Both the position numbers and the translations under genes were made by a program. Under the pieces are notes generated by a model that made no database searches, had not been told where the DNA came from, and saw only the letters and a list, made by a program, of their open reading frames with translations. DNA of 64,000 bases from Myxococcales bacterium. GTDB taxonomy: Bacteria > Myxococcota_A > Polyangia > Nannocystales > Nannocystaceae. The stretch is from assembly GCA_020633295.1 (NCBI GenBank), contig JACKDW010000009.1:1-64000 (forward strand), given 5' to 3'. This document shows, one piece after another, positions 52,174 through 59,620 of this stretch (positions within the stretch are counted from its first letter, which is position 1; each line of letters opens with the position of its first letter).

Positions 52174-52623
52174 TCACGCGTCCGTGGTCGGCTCCCCCAT
52201 CGTCGAGAGCTCGTCGAGCGCGCGCCTCGCTCGCCGCCGCCGGTCGGCGGCCGTGAGCAGACGGCGAATCTTGCTCTCGACATCCTCGGTGTCGCTGGGC
52301 TTGACGAAGAAGTCCGCGGCGCCGGCTCGCAGCGCCTCGATCACCGTATTCATCTCCGGGTACCCGGTCATCAACACCACGGGTAGCAAGGGGTGGTGAT
52401 CGACGACGGTCCGCAGCAGCTGCAGCTGGCGGTTCCCGGGCATATGCACGTCGGCGAACACGAGGTCGAAGTGTCGCCGCGCGAGCGCCTCGACGGCCGC
52501 GTCCGAGTTGTGCACGCCCTCAGCCTCGTACCCGAGGTGATTCAGCGCGTAGACGAAGAGCTGGTTAAAGATCGCGTCGTCGTCTACGACGAGGAGACGC
52601 GCTGCCTGTTTTAGATATGGCAC
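52174..52623 (-). CDS. Single-domain response regulator
   Basis: A 149-residue receiver. L-L-V-V-D-D-D supplies D14-D15, F-A-D-V-H-M-P-G the phospho-acceptor D58, L-M-T-G-Y-P the switch Thr, and F-F-V-K-P-S K108. A short basic coil (D-R-R-R-R-A-R-R-A-L-D-E) ends the protein, with no output domain. It converges tail to tail with the hybrid kinase gene and may receive phosphate from it, since that kinase has lost its own acceptor Asp. This pairing is inferred from position. ATG 52623 is close to the paired ACATGT box. Confidence 0.9.
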   Translation of the reverse strand: MPYLKQAARLLVVDDDAIFNQLFVYALNHLGYEAEGVHNSDAAVEALARRHFDLVFADVHMPGNRQLQLLRTVVDHHPLLPVVLMTGYPEMNTVIEALRAGAADFFVKPSDTEDVESKIRRLLTAADRRRRARRALDELSTMGEPTTDA

Positions 52624-52635
52624 CGAATAATTCGT

Positions 52636-52655
52636 ACATGTTCATGTGGACATGT
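52636..52655. promoter_or_regulatory. Paired ACATGT box
   Basis: ACATGT (52636-52641) and ACATGT (52650-52655) are spaced 14 bases apart, start to start, 13 bases upstream of the response-regulator ATG on the minus strand. The stretch 52656-53012 that follows has no gene; it contains an AATTTTTTTGCATAG patch near 52745-52760. Confidence 0.45.
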
Positions 52656-53012
52656 ACAGACGATTCAGGGGCGCCGCGGCGTGGCGATTCGGGGCAGCCG
52701 ACATGGCGACTCACGTCGGCTGGTGCGCGTTGCGCTCGCGGCCGAATTTTTTTGCATAGTTTGCGCGGACCGTTCGACTCGTGGATGCCACGGCGACCCG
52801 CGGAGAACAGGACGGCGCGACGCCGCGTCGCGTTGAGGGCCGGCGCGTCGTCGACAACGAGGTGTTCCTCGGGACATTCGGCGTGGACGTCTCGGGCCCT
52901 CCGATGACGCGGTCGGCCGGTCGAGGCGCCGCGAGGGCGCGGTCGTGGCGGCGAGCGCACGACGCTCGTCTCGCGCCGTCAGATCACGGGGCGCGACCCG
53001 TACCATGGCGAC

Positions 53013-53705
53013 GTGAACGGCGAAGAGAAGGCCCCTTGGCGCGCGCGCCTCGCTCGGCTCCGCCGCGCGCGGGCCGACCCCGCGCGCGTCGGCGACGCGG
53101 CGGTCTTGCAGTCGAGGATGCTCGGGGGGGTCATGAGCGCGCGCGCGAACCAGATCGTGCGGGCGCTCGCCGAGCGCCACGGCGAGGAGGTGTACGCGCC
53201 GCGGATCGACTTCGCGGCGCTGGCGCGCCTGCCCTCGTGGACATTCGGCCGCGCGGTCGCCGAGTTCTGTGAGGCGAACGCGATCGTGCCGGCGACGATC
53301 AGCGACGAGGCCCGCGAGGATCTCGAGGCGATCGGCGCCGCCGCCCGCTACATCTGCCTGCACGACGTGTTTCACGTCGTGCTCGACACCGACACGACGA
53401 TCCCGGGTGAGCTGCTGATCACCGCGTTCATCCTCGAGCAGGGCTACTTCAGGCGCAGCGCGCTGTGGCTGCGGCTGCTGTACGTCGTCGGGCCGCTCGC
53501 GCGGCCGTGGCGAGCCCGGCGCGCGCTCGCCAACATCCGCCGCGGTCGCGCGCTGGCGCGGCGCGTGCCGACGCTGCTCGGCGAGCCGCTCGAGCGATGG
53601 TTCGACGAGCCGCTCGAGGCCGTGCGCGCGCGCCTGCGCGTCACGTCGCGCGAGCGGGCGTCGGCCGGCGCTCACGGCCAGCAGTCATCCCAGGCCTCGC
53701 GATAG
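53013..53705 (+). CDS. COQ4-like protein
   Basis: A 230-residue protein. H117-D118-V-F-H121-V-V-L-D-T-D-T-T-I-P-G-E133 is an exact H-D-x-x-H-x11-E metal-binding motif of the COQ4 family. I-T-A-F-I-L-E-Q-G-Y-F follows, as in that family. COQ4 acts on the benzoquinone head group in ubiquinone synthesis in eukaryotes and some bacteria. Myxobacteria use menaquinone, so a different substrate is possible. GTG start at 53013 (an ATG just before is followed by a stop). The C-terminus overlaps the convergent HIT gene by 34 bases. Confidence 0.72.
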   Translation: MNGEEKAPWRARLARLRRARADPARVGDAAVLQSRMLGGVMSARANQIVRALAERHGEEVYAPRIDFAALARLPSWTFGRAVAEFCEANAIVPATISDEAREDLEAIGAAARYICLHDVFHVVLDTDTTIPGELLITAFILEQGYFRRSALWLRLLYVVGPLARPWRARRALANIRRGRALARRVPTLLGEPLERWFDEPLEAVRARLRVTSRERASAGAHGQQSSQASR

Positions 53706-54178
53706 CGGCGCGTGAGCTCGGCCCACTCGTCGGGGGCGCCGACGTAGACGCCGCCCGCCCAGCTGAAGATGTCGCTCGGCTTGTCGTCCGGCTCGTACAG
53801 CGGGACGACGTGGATGTGCAGGTGCCGGGAGGTCTGCGTGAGCTCGCCGGCCGAGCTGCCCGTGGACGCGAGGTAGCAGCGCCGCGGTCGCATGACGCGC
53901 TCGACCACGCGCGCGGCCTGGTGCGCGAGCTGGGCGGTGCGCGTCCACAGCTCGACGTCGACCTCGGCGTAGCTCGTGACATGGCGCTTGGGCAAGGCCA
54001 TGACGTGGCCCCAGCGACGCACGTAGCGGGGCAGCATCACGAGCGTGTCTTCGTCCTCGACGATCACGTGCACGTCGCCGACGCGCCGCGCCGCGATCGC
54101 GCACATCAGGCACGCGGGGGCGCCGCCCTCCTCGCGGATTCGCCGGAGCGCCTCGGCGCGGGAGATTTTCGTCGGCAT
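53672..54178 (-). CDS. HIT-family protein
   Basis: A 168-residue histidine-triad protein. H119-L-H121-I-H123-V-V-P is the catalytic triad (H-x-H-x-H). The N-terminal C23-L-M-C26 may bind zinc with a His. H-V-M-A-L-P-K-R-H-V (about 58-67) is the nucleotide-contact strand. Family enzymes hydrolyse nucleoside phosphoramidates or dinucleoside polyphosphates (Hint or Fhit types), and the target here is unknown. ATG 54178 is preceded by GAGG. Convergent overlap of 34 bases with the COQ4-like gene. Confidence 0.9.
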   Translation of the reverse strand: MPTKISRAEALRRIREEGGAPACLMCAIAARRVGDVHVIVEDEDTLVMLPRYVRRWGHVMALPKRHVTSYAEVDVELWTRTAQLAHQAARVVERVMRPRRCYLASTGSSAGELTQTSRHLHIHVVPLYEPDDKPSDIFSWAGGVYVGAPDEWAELTRRYREAWDDCWP

Positions 54179-54325
54179 CGGGAATCTCGCCTCAGGGGAC
54201 GCGCGTACACCCGGGAGCATTCCATGCGAGCGCCCCGGCAGCCAGCAAACGCGGAGGCGGGTCACGCGGACGGCGTGCGCGAGGGCGTCACGGGCGGGCG
54301 CGCGCGTGCTACCGTCGCCGTCGTG

Positions 54326-55171
54326 GTGCGCGGCGCGTCGTCTCAGTCGTGTACAGGAGGGCCGCGCGTCGCGGTTCACCTCGGCCTCCTCTCGGTCGCG
54401 TTCTCGGTCGCGTTCGCGGTCGTGTTCGCGGGCTCCTGCGCGCCCCATGAGTCGAGCGAGCAGCCCGGGCCGGAGTGCGCCGAGGGGATGGCGCGCGTCG
54501 AGGGCGGGCGCCTCGGCGCGCGCGAGGTCGCGACGCTGTGCGTGGACACGACCGAGGTCACGACGGCGGCCTTCGCCAGCTGCGTCGACGCGGGCGCCTG
54601 CGCGACGTCGCAGGCGCAGCGCGGCGAGCGGTGCAACCTCGTGCACGGCGAGCGCGGCGCGCACCCGGTCAACTGCGTCTCGGGACGAGACGCCGAGCGC
54701 TACTGCGACTGGCTCGGCAAGCGGGTGCCGACGGCGGCGGAGTGGGACTGGATCGCGCGGGGCCGGGGGGGCGCGTACCCCTGGGGCGCGGAGCCGATCG
54801 ACGACGGCCGCGCGTGCTGGAGCGGCGCGACGCCGCGCGACGGGACCTGCGAGGTCGGGGGGCGCCCCCGCGGCGCGAGCCCGGAGGGCGTGCTCGATCT
54901 GGTCGGCGACGTCGCCGAGTGGACCATCACCGCCGCGGGCGAGGGCGAGTCCACCTTCGTCGCGCGCGGCGGGAGCTGGGCCGATCGCACGCCCGCGGCC
55001 TCGGCGGGGCGCGAGGGCGACGTGTCCCAAGAGACCGGCGCGTCCGGGCTCGCGGCGCCGAGCCCGGAGACGCGCGGCCTCCGCTGCGTCGCGCCGCCCG
55101 GCAGGCCACGCGCGACGTCGACGAGGGCGCCTGGCGCCCGCTCGACCCGGCGCCGCGCGAGCTGCCCGTGA
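54326..55171 (+). CDS. Formylglycine-generating-enzyme-like lipoprotein
   Basis: About 281 residues from GTG 54326 (GTG 54323 possible). A hydrophobic signal (V-A-F-S-V-A-F-A-V-V-F-A-G-S-C) has lipobox A-G-S-C near residue 35. A SUMF1/FGE-sulfatase domain follows: V-D-T-T-E-V-T-T-A-A-F, P-V-N-C-V-S-G-R-D-A-E-R-Y-C-D-W-L-G-K-R-V-P trimmed to the usual order, T-A-A-E-W-D-W-I-A-R-G, Y-P-W-G, G-D-V-A-E-W-T, A-R-G-G-S-W. G-L-R-C-V closes the domain. The paired catalytic Cys of true formylglycine enzymes is not recognisable, so it is probably a binding or structural member. About 30 low-complexity residues follow before a stop that overlaps the next start. Confidence 0.75.
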   Translation: MRGASSQSCTGGPRVAVHLGLLSVAFSVAFAVVFAGSCAPHESSEQPGPECAEGMARVEGGRLGAREVATLCVDTTEVTTAAFASCVDAGACATSQAQRGERCNLVHGERGAHPVNCVSGRDAERYCDWLGKRVPTAAEWDWIARGRGGAYPWGAEPIDDGRACWSGATPRDGTCEVGGRPRGASPEGVLDLVGDVAEWTITAAGEGESTFVARGGSWADRTPAASAGREGDVSQETGASGLAAPSPETRGLRCVAPPGRPRATSTRAPGARSTRRRASCP

Positions 55172-56571
55172 TGGTGAAGCGCGCGCCGCCGCGGAGGCCC
55201 GCGCGCGCGCTCGATCACCTCGCGCCGCTGTGGCACTACGTGAGCGACGAGGACCCCGCGCCGACCCACCTGTGGCAGCTCGGCGAGGAGGTCGTGGCGC
55301 TCGATCTCGCGGGCGCCCGCGCGCTGCAGCTCGCGACCGGCGTCGACAAGAGCGCGAAGCCGGCCGCGCTGCGCGACTACTGGCCGCGCTGGATCGCCGA
55401 GGGCATGGTGCTGCTGGGCGCGGGCTACAGCGGCGACAAGTCGTTCATCTCGGTCGATCCGCGCAGCTACAAGATCCAGTGGCAGAGCGCGCCGGTGGCC
55501 TCGGGTCGCAGCTACCAGCACTTCGTCGGCCCGCGCACGCTCGTCGCCGAGTTCTACGGCGACGCCGCGGACGTCGTCGTGGGCCTCGCGCTGGTCGACG
55601 GCCGCGAGCTGTGGCGCCTGACTGGAGGGACAGACGCCCCCTTCACGCGGGTCAGCGCGCTGTGGTTCGACGGCGATCGCGGCTACGTGCACGGCGATCG
55701 CGGGCTCGTCGCGCTGGACCCGGTGACCGGCGCGATCGCGTGGTCCGGCGTCAGCGTCGGCGAGCACTGCGGCGTCGCCACGGGCGACGGCGTGCTCGTG
55801 GTCGAGGCGCCCGACGGGCAGCACGCGGTGATCAACGCGGCGACAGGCGAGGGCAGCGGGCGCGTGCAGGGGCGCGGGCGGGGCGAGTGCAGCTGGCGCG
55901 GCGACGGGGCGCCGGCCGCGATCGCCGGCGGGCGCCTGTTCGCCTACGACACGCCGCGCGAGGGCTCCAGGTTGGCCTCGCTCCGCGCCTACTCGCTGGC
56001 CTCGGGCGCGGAGCTGTGGAGCGCGTCGAAGGCCCGAGTCGGCCCCCTCGTCGCGGACGCGGACGGGGTCTACATGGAGGGGAGCAGGCGCGCCCTCGCG
56101 GCCCGCGATCCGCAGACGGGTCGCGTCGTCGCGGAGGTCTCCATCGGCGACAACTTCACGCTCGCGACGGCGCACGGCGGCGGCCCGGCGGGCCCGCTGG
56201 TGGTCGTCACGACCGAGACCGGCGGCACCTGGATCCTCGGGCGCGAGGAGGTCCCGCCGGTCCCCGAGGCCTTCACGATCACCGGTCGCCTCGTGCCCGA
56301 CGAGTACCTGCGCAAGCGTCGTCGCGCGGGCGTGGGCGTCACCGTCGGCGAGCATCACACGCGCACGAGCGCGGCTGGGCGCTTCAAGATCCGCGGTCGG
56401 GCGATCGGCGCGGTCGCGGTCGAGATGACGATCCCGCCGGAGCAGCTCGAGTACTCGGAGGAGCTGTACTCGCGCGAGCTGGTCCGCTTCGACCGCGTGC
56501 TCGTGGTGCTCGACGGCAGCGGCACCTACGACGTCGGGGACATCCCGCTGTACGAGTGGACGATCGCCTGA
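55168..56571 (+). CDS. PQQ-type beta-propeller protein
   Basis: About 467 residues. Repeats such as G-R-E-L-W-R-L-T-G-G-T, V-A-L-D-P-V-T-G-A-I-A-W-S-G, S-G-A-E-L-W-S-A-S and A-A-R-D-P-Q-T-G-R-V-V-A-E-V fit a PQQ/WD-like propeller. A carboxypeptidase-regulatory-like end follows (V-G-V-T-V-G-E-H-H-T-R-T-S-A-A-G-R-F-K-I). There is no signal peptide at GTG 55168/ATG 55171. The same frame remains plausible upstream (D-E-G-A-W-R-P-L-D-P-A-P-R-E-L-P), just where the FGE-like frame becomes low-complexity. The two may therefore be one lipoprotein split by a frameshift. Confidence 0.72.
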   Translation: MMVKRAPPRRPARALDHLAPLWHYVSDEDPAPTHLWQLGEEVVALDLAGARALQLATGVDKSAKPAALRDYWPRWIAEGMVLLGAGYSGDKSFISVDPRSYKIQWQSAPVASGRSYQHFVGPRTLVAEFYGDAADVVVGLALVDGRELWRLTGGTDAPFTRVSALWFDGDRGYVHGDRGLVALDPVTGAIAWSGVSVGEHCGVATGDGVLVVEAPDGQHAVINAATGEGSGRVQGRGRGECSWRGDGAPAAIAGGRLFAYDTPREGSRLASLRAYSLASGAELWSASKARVGPLVADADGVYMEGSRRALAARDPQTGRVVAEVSIGDNFTLATAHGGGPAGPLVVVTTETGGTWILGREEVPPVPEAFTITGRLVPDEYLRKRRRAGVGVTVGEHHTRTSAAGRFKIRGRAIGAVAVEMTIPPEQLEYSEELYSRELVRFDRVLVVLDGSGTYDVGDIPLYEWTIA

Positions 56572-56575
56572 GGCT

Positions 56576-57355
56576 TCAGCCGCGATCGTACTTCGCCCGC
56601 AGGCGCCCGAGCGGCACGCGCGGCGCCCGGATGAGCTCGCGCTCGCGCTCGCCGGTCTCCGGATCGAGGTACACGCGACCGGGGGCGCGGCCCGGGGCGC
56701 GCCCGCTGAGGCCCGCGTCGGCGCGCGCGTTGAGCAGCGTGGCCCCGTCGTCGCCGGCCGTGAACCAGTGCACGTTGTCGCGGAAGTCGGAGATCGAGGT
56801 GCTCTCGCCGGGACGCAGCGCGCGGTCGATGGTGGGTCGCAGCACCACGTATCCTGGCTCATCGTGCAGGCGATCGTAGTGGCGCGCGCGGGCCTCGCCG
56901 CGCAGCACCAGGAACGCGCTCTGCATGTTGTCGTGCCCGTGCGGGACGATCGCGCGGCCGGGCGCGAGCGCGAAGAGCTTGAGCTCGAGGTCGTCCCCGC
57001 CCGGGCGCAGCCGCCGGGTCGCGCGGCCGCGGGCGCGCAGCTCGGCCTGCAGGTCGGCGAGCAGGCGGTCGAGCTCGAGCGCCGCGAGCAGCTCGGGCAG
57101 CGGCCGCGCGGCCGCGTGAAGCAGCGCCTCGACCCGCGACTGCCAGACCACCGGGTCGAGCCGCCCGCGTCGCGTCGCGGTCGAGGGCTCGTCGAGCGCG
57201 CGCACGAGCTCGCGCACGCGCGCGCGCGCCGGGAGCTCGAGCGTGAGCGCGTCGGCCCGGGCCGCGCGGCTGAGCAGCGTCCACGTCGCGGCGTGGGCGA
57301 GCGCGGCGACGCCGAGCGTGCGCCGAGACAGCCGCGACGACGCGGTCACGGCCAC
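56576..57355 (-). CDS. Cupin-like secreted protein
   Basis: A 259-residue protein. The N-terminus S-R-R-T-L-G-V-A-A-L-A-H-A-A resembles a twin-arginine signal. A helical region at about 40-120 precedes a cupin-type barrel (V-P-H-G-H-D-N-M-Q-S-A-F-L-V-L-R-G-E-A-R-A-R-H-Y). The two His of P-H-G-H are candidate metal ligands, and N-V-H-W-F-T-A-G is the second motif. Function unknown. The start overlaps the end of the upstream lipoprotein gene by ten bases, so the two are coupled. Confidence 0.72.
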   Translation of the reverse strand: MAVTASSRLSRRTLGVAALAHAATWTLLSRAARADALTLELPARARVRELVRALDEPSTATRRGRLDPVVWQSRVEALLHAAARPLPELLAALELDRLLADLQAELRARGRATRRLRPGGDDLELKLFALAPGRAIVPHGHDNMQSAFLVLRGEARARHYDRLHDEPGYVVLRPTIDRALRPGESTSISDFRDNVHWFTAGDDGATLLNARADAGLSGRAPGRAPGRVYLDPETGERERELIRAPRVPLGRLRAKYDRG

Positions 57356-58257
57356 CGCACCTTCAGGCCGCGGATCTGGCGATCGACGGCGGCGTCGACG
57401 GCCGCGCGCGCGCGCTCGGTGAGCTGCTGGTAGGTCGCCGGCTCCTGCTCGGGCGGCGCGTCCTTGCGGTCGGTGGTCGCGGTGTACGGCTCAAAGCAGA
57501 ACGGGCGTCCGCTGGCGACGTTGTAGAAGACGACGTGACCCCGCAGGGTCCCGCCGCGGAAGCGCTTCTCCTCGCTGGGCGCCGGCTTGAGGTCGCCGAG
57601 CACCACGATCAGGCGCTCGTTTCGCATGAGCTCCGCGATCGTGTCGGCGAGCGCGGCCGGATCGACCGCGACGTCCGGGGGCGCGGGCTCGCCGGCGCGC
57701 TCGCGGGCTCGCGCGCGCAGGGTCATGAACACCGGCGTGTTGAGGGGCGCGAGCGCGTCGACGCGCGCCAGTGGCGGCGCCTCGGGGGTCGCCGCGTCGC
57801 CGCGTCGCGCCTTCGCCTTTGTCTTCGTCTTCTTGCTGTCTTTTCCGTCAGGTTGTTCCTCGCTCGTGGGGAGCGGCGGGCGCCCGGTAGCGAGCAGCTC
57901 GAGCAGGCCGCGCTCGATCACGGAGACGGTCATGCTGCCGTCCTTGGGCGCGACGAACGGGGGGCACGAGATCGCGTGCTCGAGGGCCTCCGGCGGGGGC
58001 AGGGCGTGGAACATCTGCTCGAGCCGGGCCTGGAACAGGTTAATCGCGGCCTCCTGCTCGACGCTCGCGTCGTTCGGGTCCGACGCGGGCGCGGCGGGAG
58101 AGCGCGGTGACGTCTTGGCGTCTGCGGGCGAAACCGGGGCGGGGTCCGCCGGGTCTGAGCTCGGGGACGTGGGTCCACACGCGAGCAGGACGCAGCCGAC
58201 GAGCGCCGCCGGGACGGTGAGCGCGACGCGGCTGCGCGTGGGTGGGTCCGTGTGCAT
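57346..58257 (-). CDS. Lipoprotein of unknown function
   Basis: A 303-residue protein. Lipobox L-L-A-C (Cys27), Pro/Ser/Ala/Asp linker at about 28-65, then a domain with H-A-I-S-C-P-P-F-V-A-P-K and a Lys-rich insertion (G-K-D-S-K-K-T-K-T-K-A-K). R-L-I-V-V-L-G-D-L-K and V-V-F-Y-N-V-A-S-G-R-P-F-C-F-E-P-Y follow. The last motif looks like a small beta sandwich. First gene of an operon with the cupin protein. No family recognised. Confidence 0.7.
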   Translation of the reverse strand: MHTDPPTRSRVALTVPAALVGCVLLACGPTSPSSDPADPAPVSPADAKTSPRSPAAPASDPNDASVEQEAAINLFQARLEQMFHALPPPEALEHAISCPPFVAPKDGSMTVSVIERGLLELLATGRPPLPTSEEQPDGKDSKKTKTKAKARRGDAATPEAPPLARVDALAPLNTPVFMTLRARARERAGEPAPPDVAVDPAALADTIAELMRNERLIVVLGDLKPAPSEEKRFRGGTLRGHVVFYNVASGRPFCFEPYTATTDRKDAPPEQEPATYQQLTERARAAVDAAVDRQIRGLKVRWP

Positions 58258-58380
58258 CTCGAGGCCTCGGGGCGCCGGGCCCCTCGCGCTGGATCATAAC
58301 CTGGCGGAAGCGACTGGTGGGCCGCGAACGCGACGCGCGAGCTCGCGGCCCCGCGCGGCCCGCTGTGGTACACCGTGAGC

Positions 58381-59379
58381 ATGACTTCCTTACCGACCTT
58401 GACCACGACCCTGGAGCGCCCGCTTCGCGCCACGCGGACGCTCGCGCTCGTCTGCGCGGGCCTGCTGCTGGGCGCGTGCGGCGACGACATCACGAACGCG
58501 ACCGACAGCGCGAGCGACTCGACGAGCGCGGGCACGGACACGACGGCGGGCACGACGGCGGGCACGACGGCGGGCACGACCGCCGGGACGTCCGCGACCG
58601 GCGGGTCCGAGACGGAGGCGACCACGGTCTCGAGCACGGAGCCGATGACGAGCTCACCGGACACGACGACGACGACGGCGACGCCGACCACGGGCGAGGA
58701 GACGACGGAGGCGACGACCGTGAGCTCGACGGAGCCGACCACCGGCGGCGAGACCTCCGGGACCACGGGGGACGGCGTGTGCGAGTTCGTCGGCACCGAC
58801 TCGCTCGAGGCCGCGCTGTACGACGCCGACACGCCCGACAAGTCGTGCGGCAAGGTCGAGTTCACCGGCCGTCTCGACGCCGTGGGCGTCGACGTGTGGC
58901 ACCTCGACATGTGCCCCTGCGGCGCGAACTGCCTGGTCCCCGATCCGTGGACCTTCGAGCTGCAGGCGCCGCCGAGCTGGATGCCCAAGGTGCCCGCGTG
59001 CCCGCGGATCATCCTGCACACGACCCCGACCTTTGACCCCCAGGTCTGCGCCCTCAACGGCCTCGCGGTCTGGGACCTCGACGCCCCCGGGGCGCCGCCG
59101 GTCTACTACGCGGGCGGGCCGACGGGCCTCGCGGAGGTCTCCGAGATCACCGTCGCCAGCAACCTCGTGGAGACCTGCGCGTGCGACGGCTGCTGCGGCG
59201 ACGACGAGCAGTACAACATGCAGTTCGACGCCGGCGACGAGAGCCTCGTGCTCCCCGAGGGCGAGCAGGGTCAGCTGCTGGTCGAGGGCGCGACCTACGA
59301 CGTGTACAACATGCAGTCCCACGCCATCGGCCTGTGCGACGCGCCGTCGTCGTTCTACTGGGCGGCGAAGGGCGCCTGA
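58381..59379 (+). CDS. Lipoprotein with long Thr/Ser linker
   Basis: A 332-residue protein. Lipobox L-G-A-C (Cys33), then about 90 residues almost entirely of Thr, Ser, Ala, Gly and Glu (including four T-A-G-T repeats), then a compact Cys-rich domain. That domain has F-V-G-T-D-S-L-E-A-A-L-Y-D, C-P-C-G-A-N-C-L-V-P-D and E-T-C-A-C-D-G-C-C-G-D-D. This architecture is characteristic of Nannocystineae surface lipoproteins. ATG 58381; GTG 58375 is an alternative. Probably glycosylated or extended at the surface; function unknown. Confidence 0.78.
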   Translation: MTSLPTLTTTLERPLRATRTLALVCAGLLLGACGDDITNATDSASDSTSAGTDTTAGTTAGTTAGTTAGTSATGGSETEATTVSSTEPMTSSPDTTTTTATPTTGEETTEATTVSSTEPTTGGETSGTTGDGVCEFVGTDSLEAALYDADTPDKSCGKVEFTGRLDAVGVDVWHLDMCPCGANCLVPDPWTFELQAPPSWMPKVPACPRIILHTTPTFDPQVCALNGLAVWDLDAPGAPPVYYAGGPTGLAEVSEITVASNLVETCACDGCCGDDEQYNMQFDAGDESLVLPEGEQGQLLVEGATYDVYNMQSHAIGLCDAPSSFYWAAKGA

Positions 59380-59620
59380 GCGCGGCCGGCCTCCGTCGGA
59401 TCCGTCGCGGTGCTCGCCATGAGGATCGATCGCGATCCTCGAGGCCGCCACCGCGACGCGAGCGACTCCCGGTGGCGTGCCGCGAACGCGTTCGGCCGCC
59501 GAGTCGCGCGTCCGCGATCGCGCGCCGCCACGCGGCAATCCCCGTGTAACGTTGTAGGCGCCTGAGAACGGGGGATTTCGCTTGCGCGCTTCGGGCTCGC
59601 GGGGTACCCCGAGTCTGCCG

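Noticed and set aside
52617..52907. A 96-codon plus-strand frame in the region before the COQ4-like gene.
   Set aside because: It starts with M-A-P-N-N-S but soon becomes Arg/Ala/Ser-rich with no domain, and it begins inside the response-regulator gene region over the ACATGT box.
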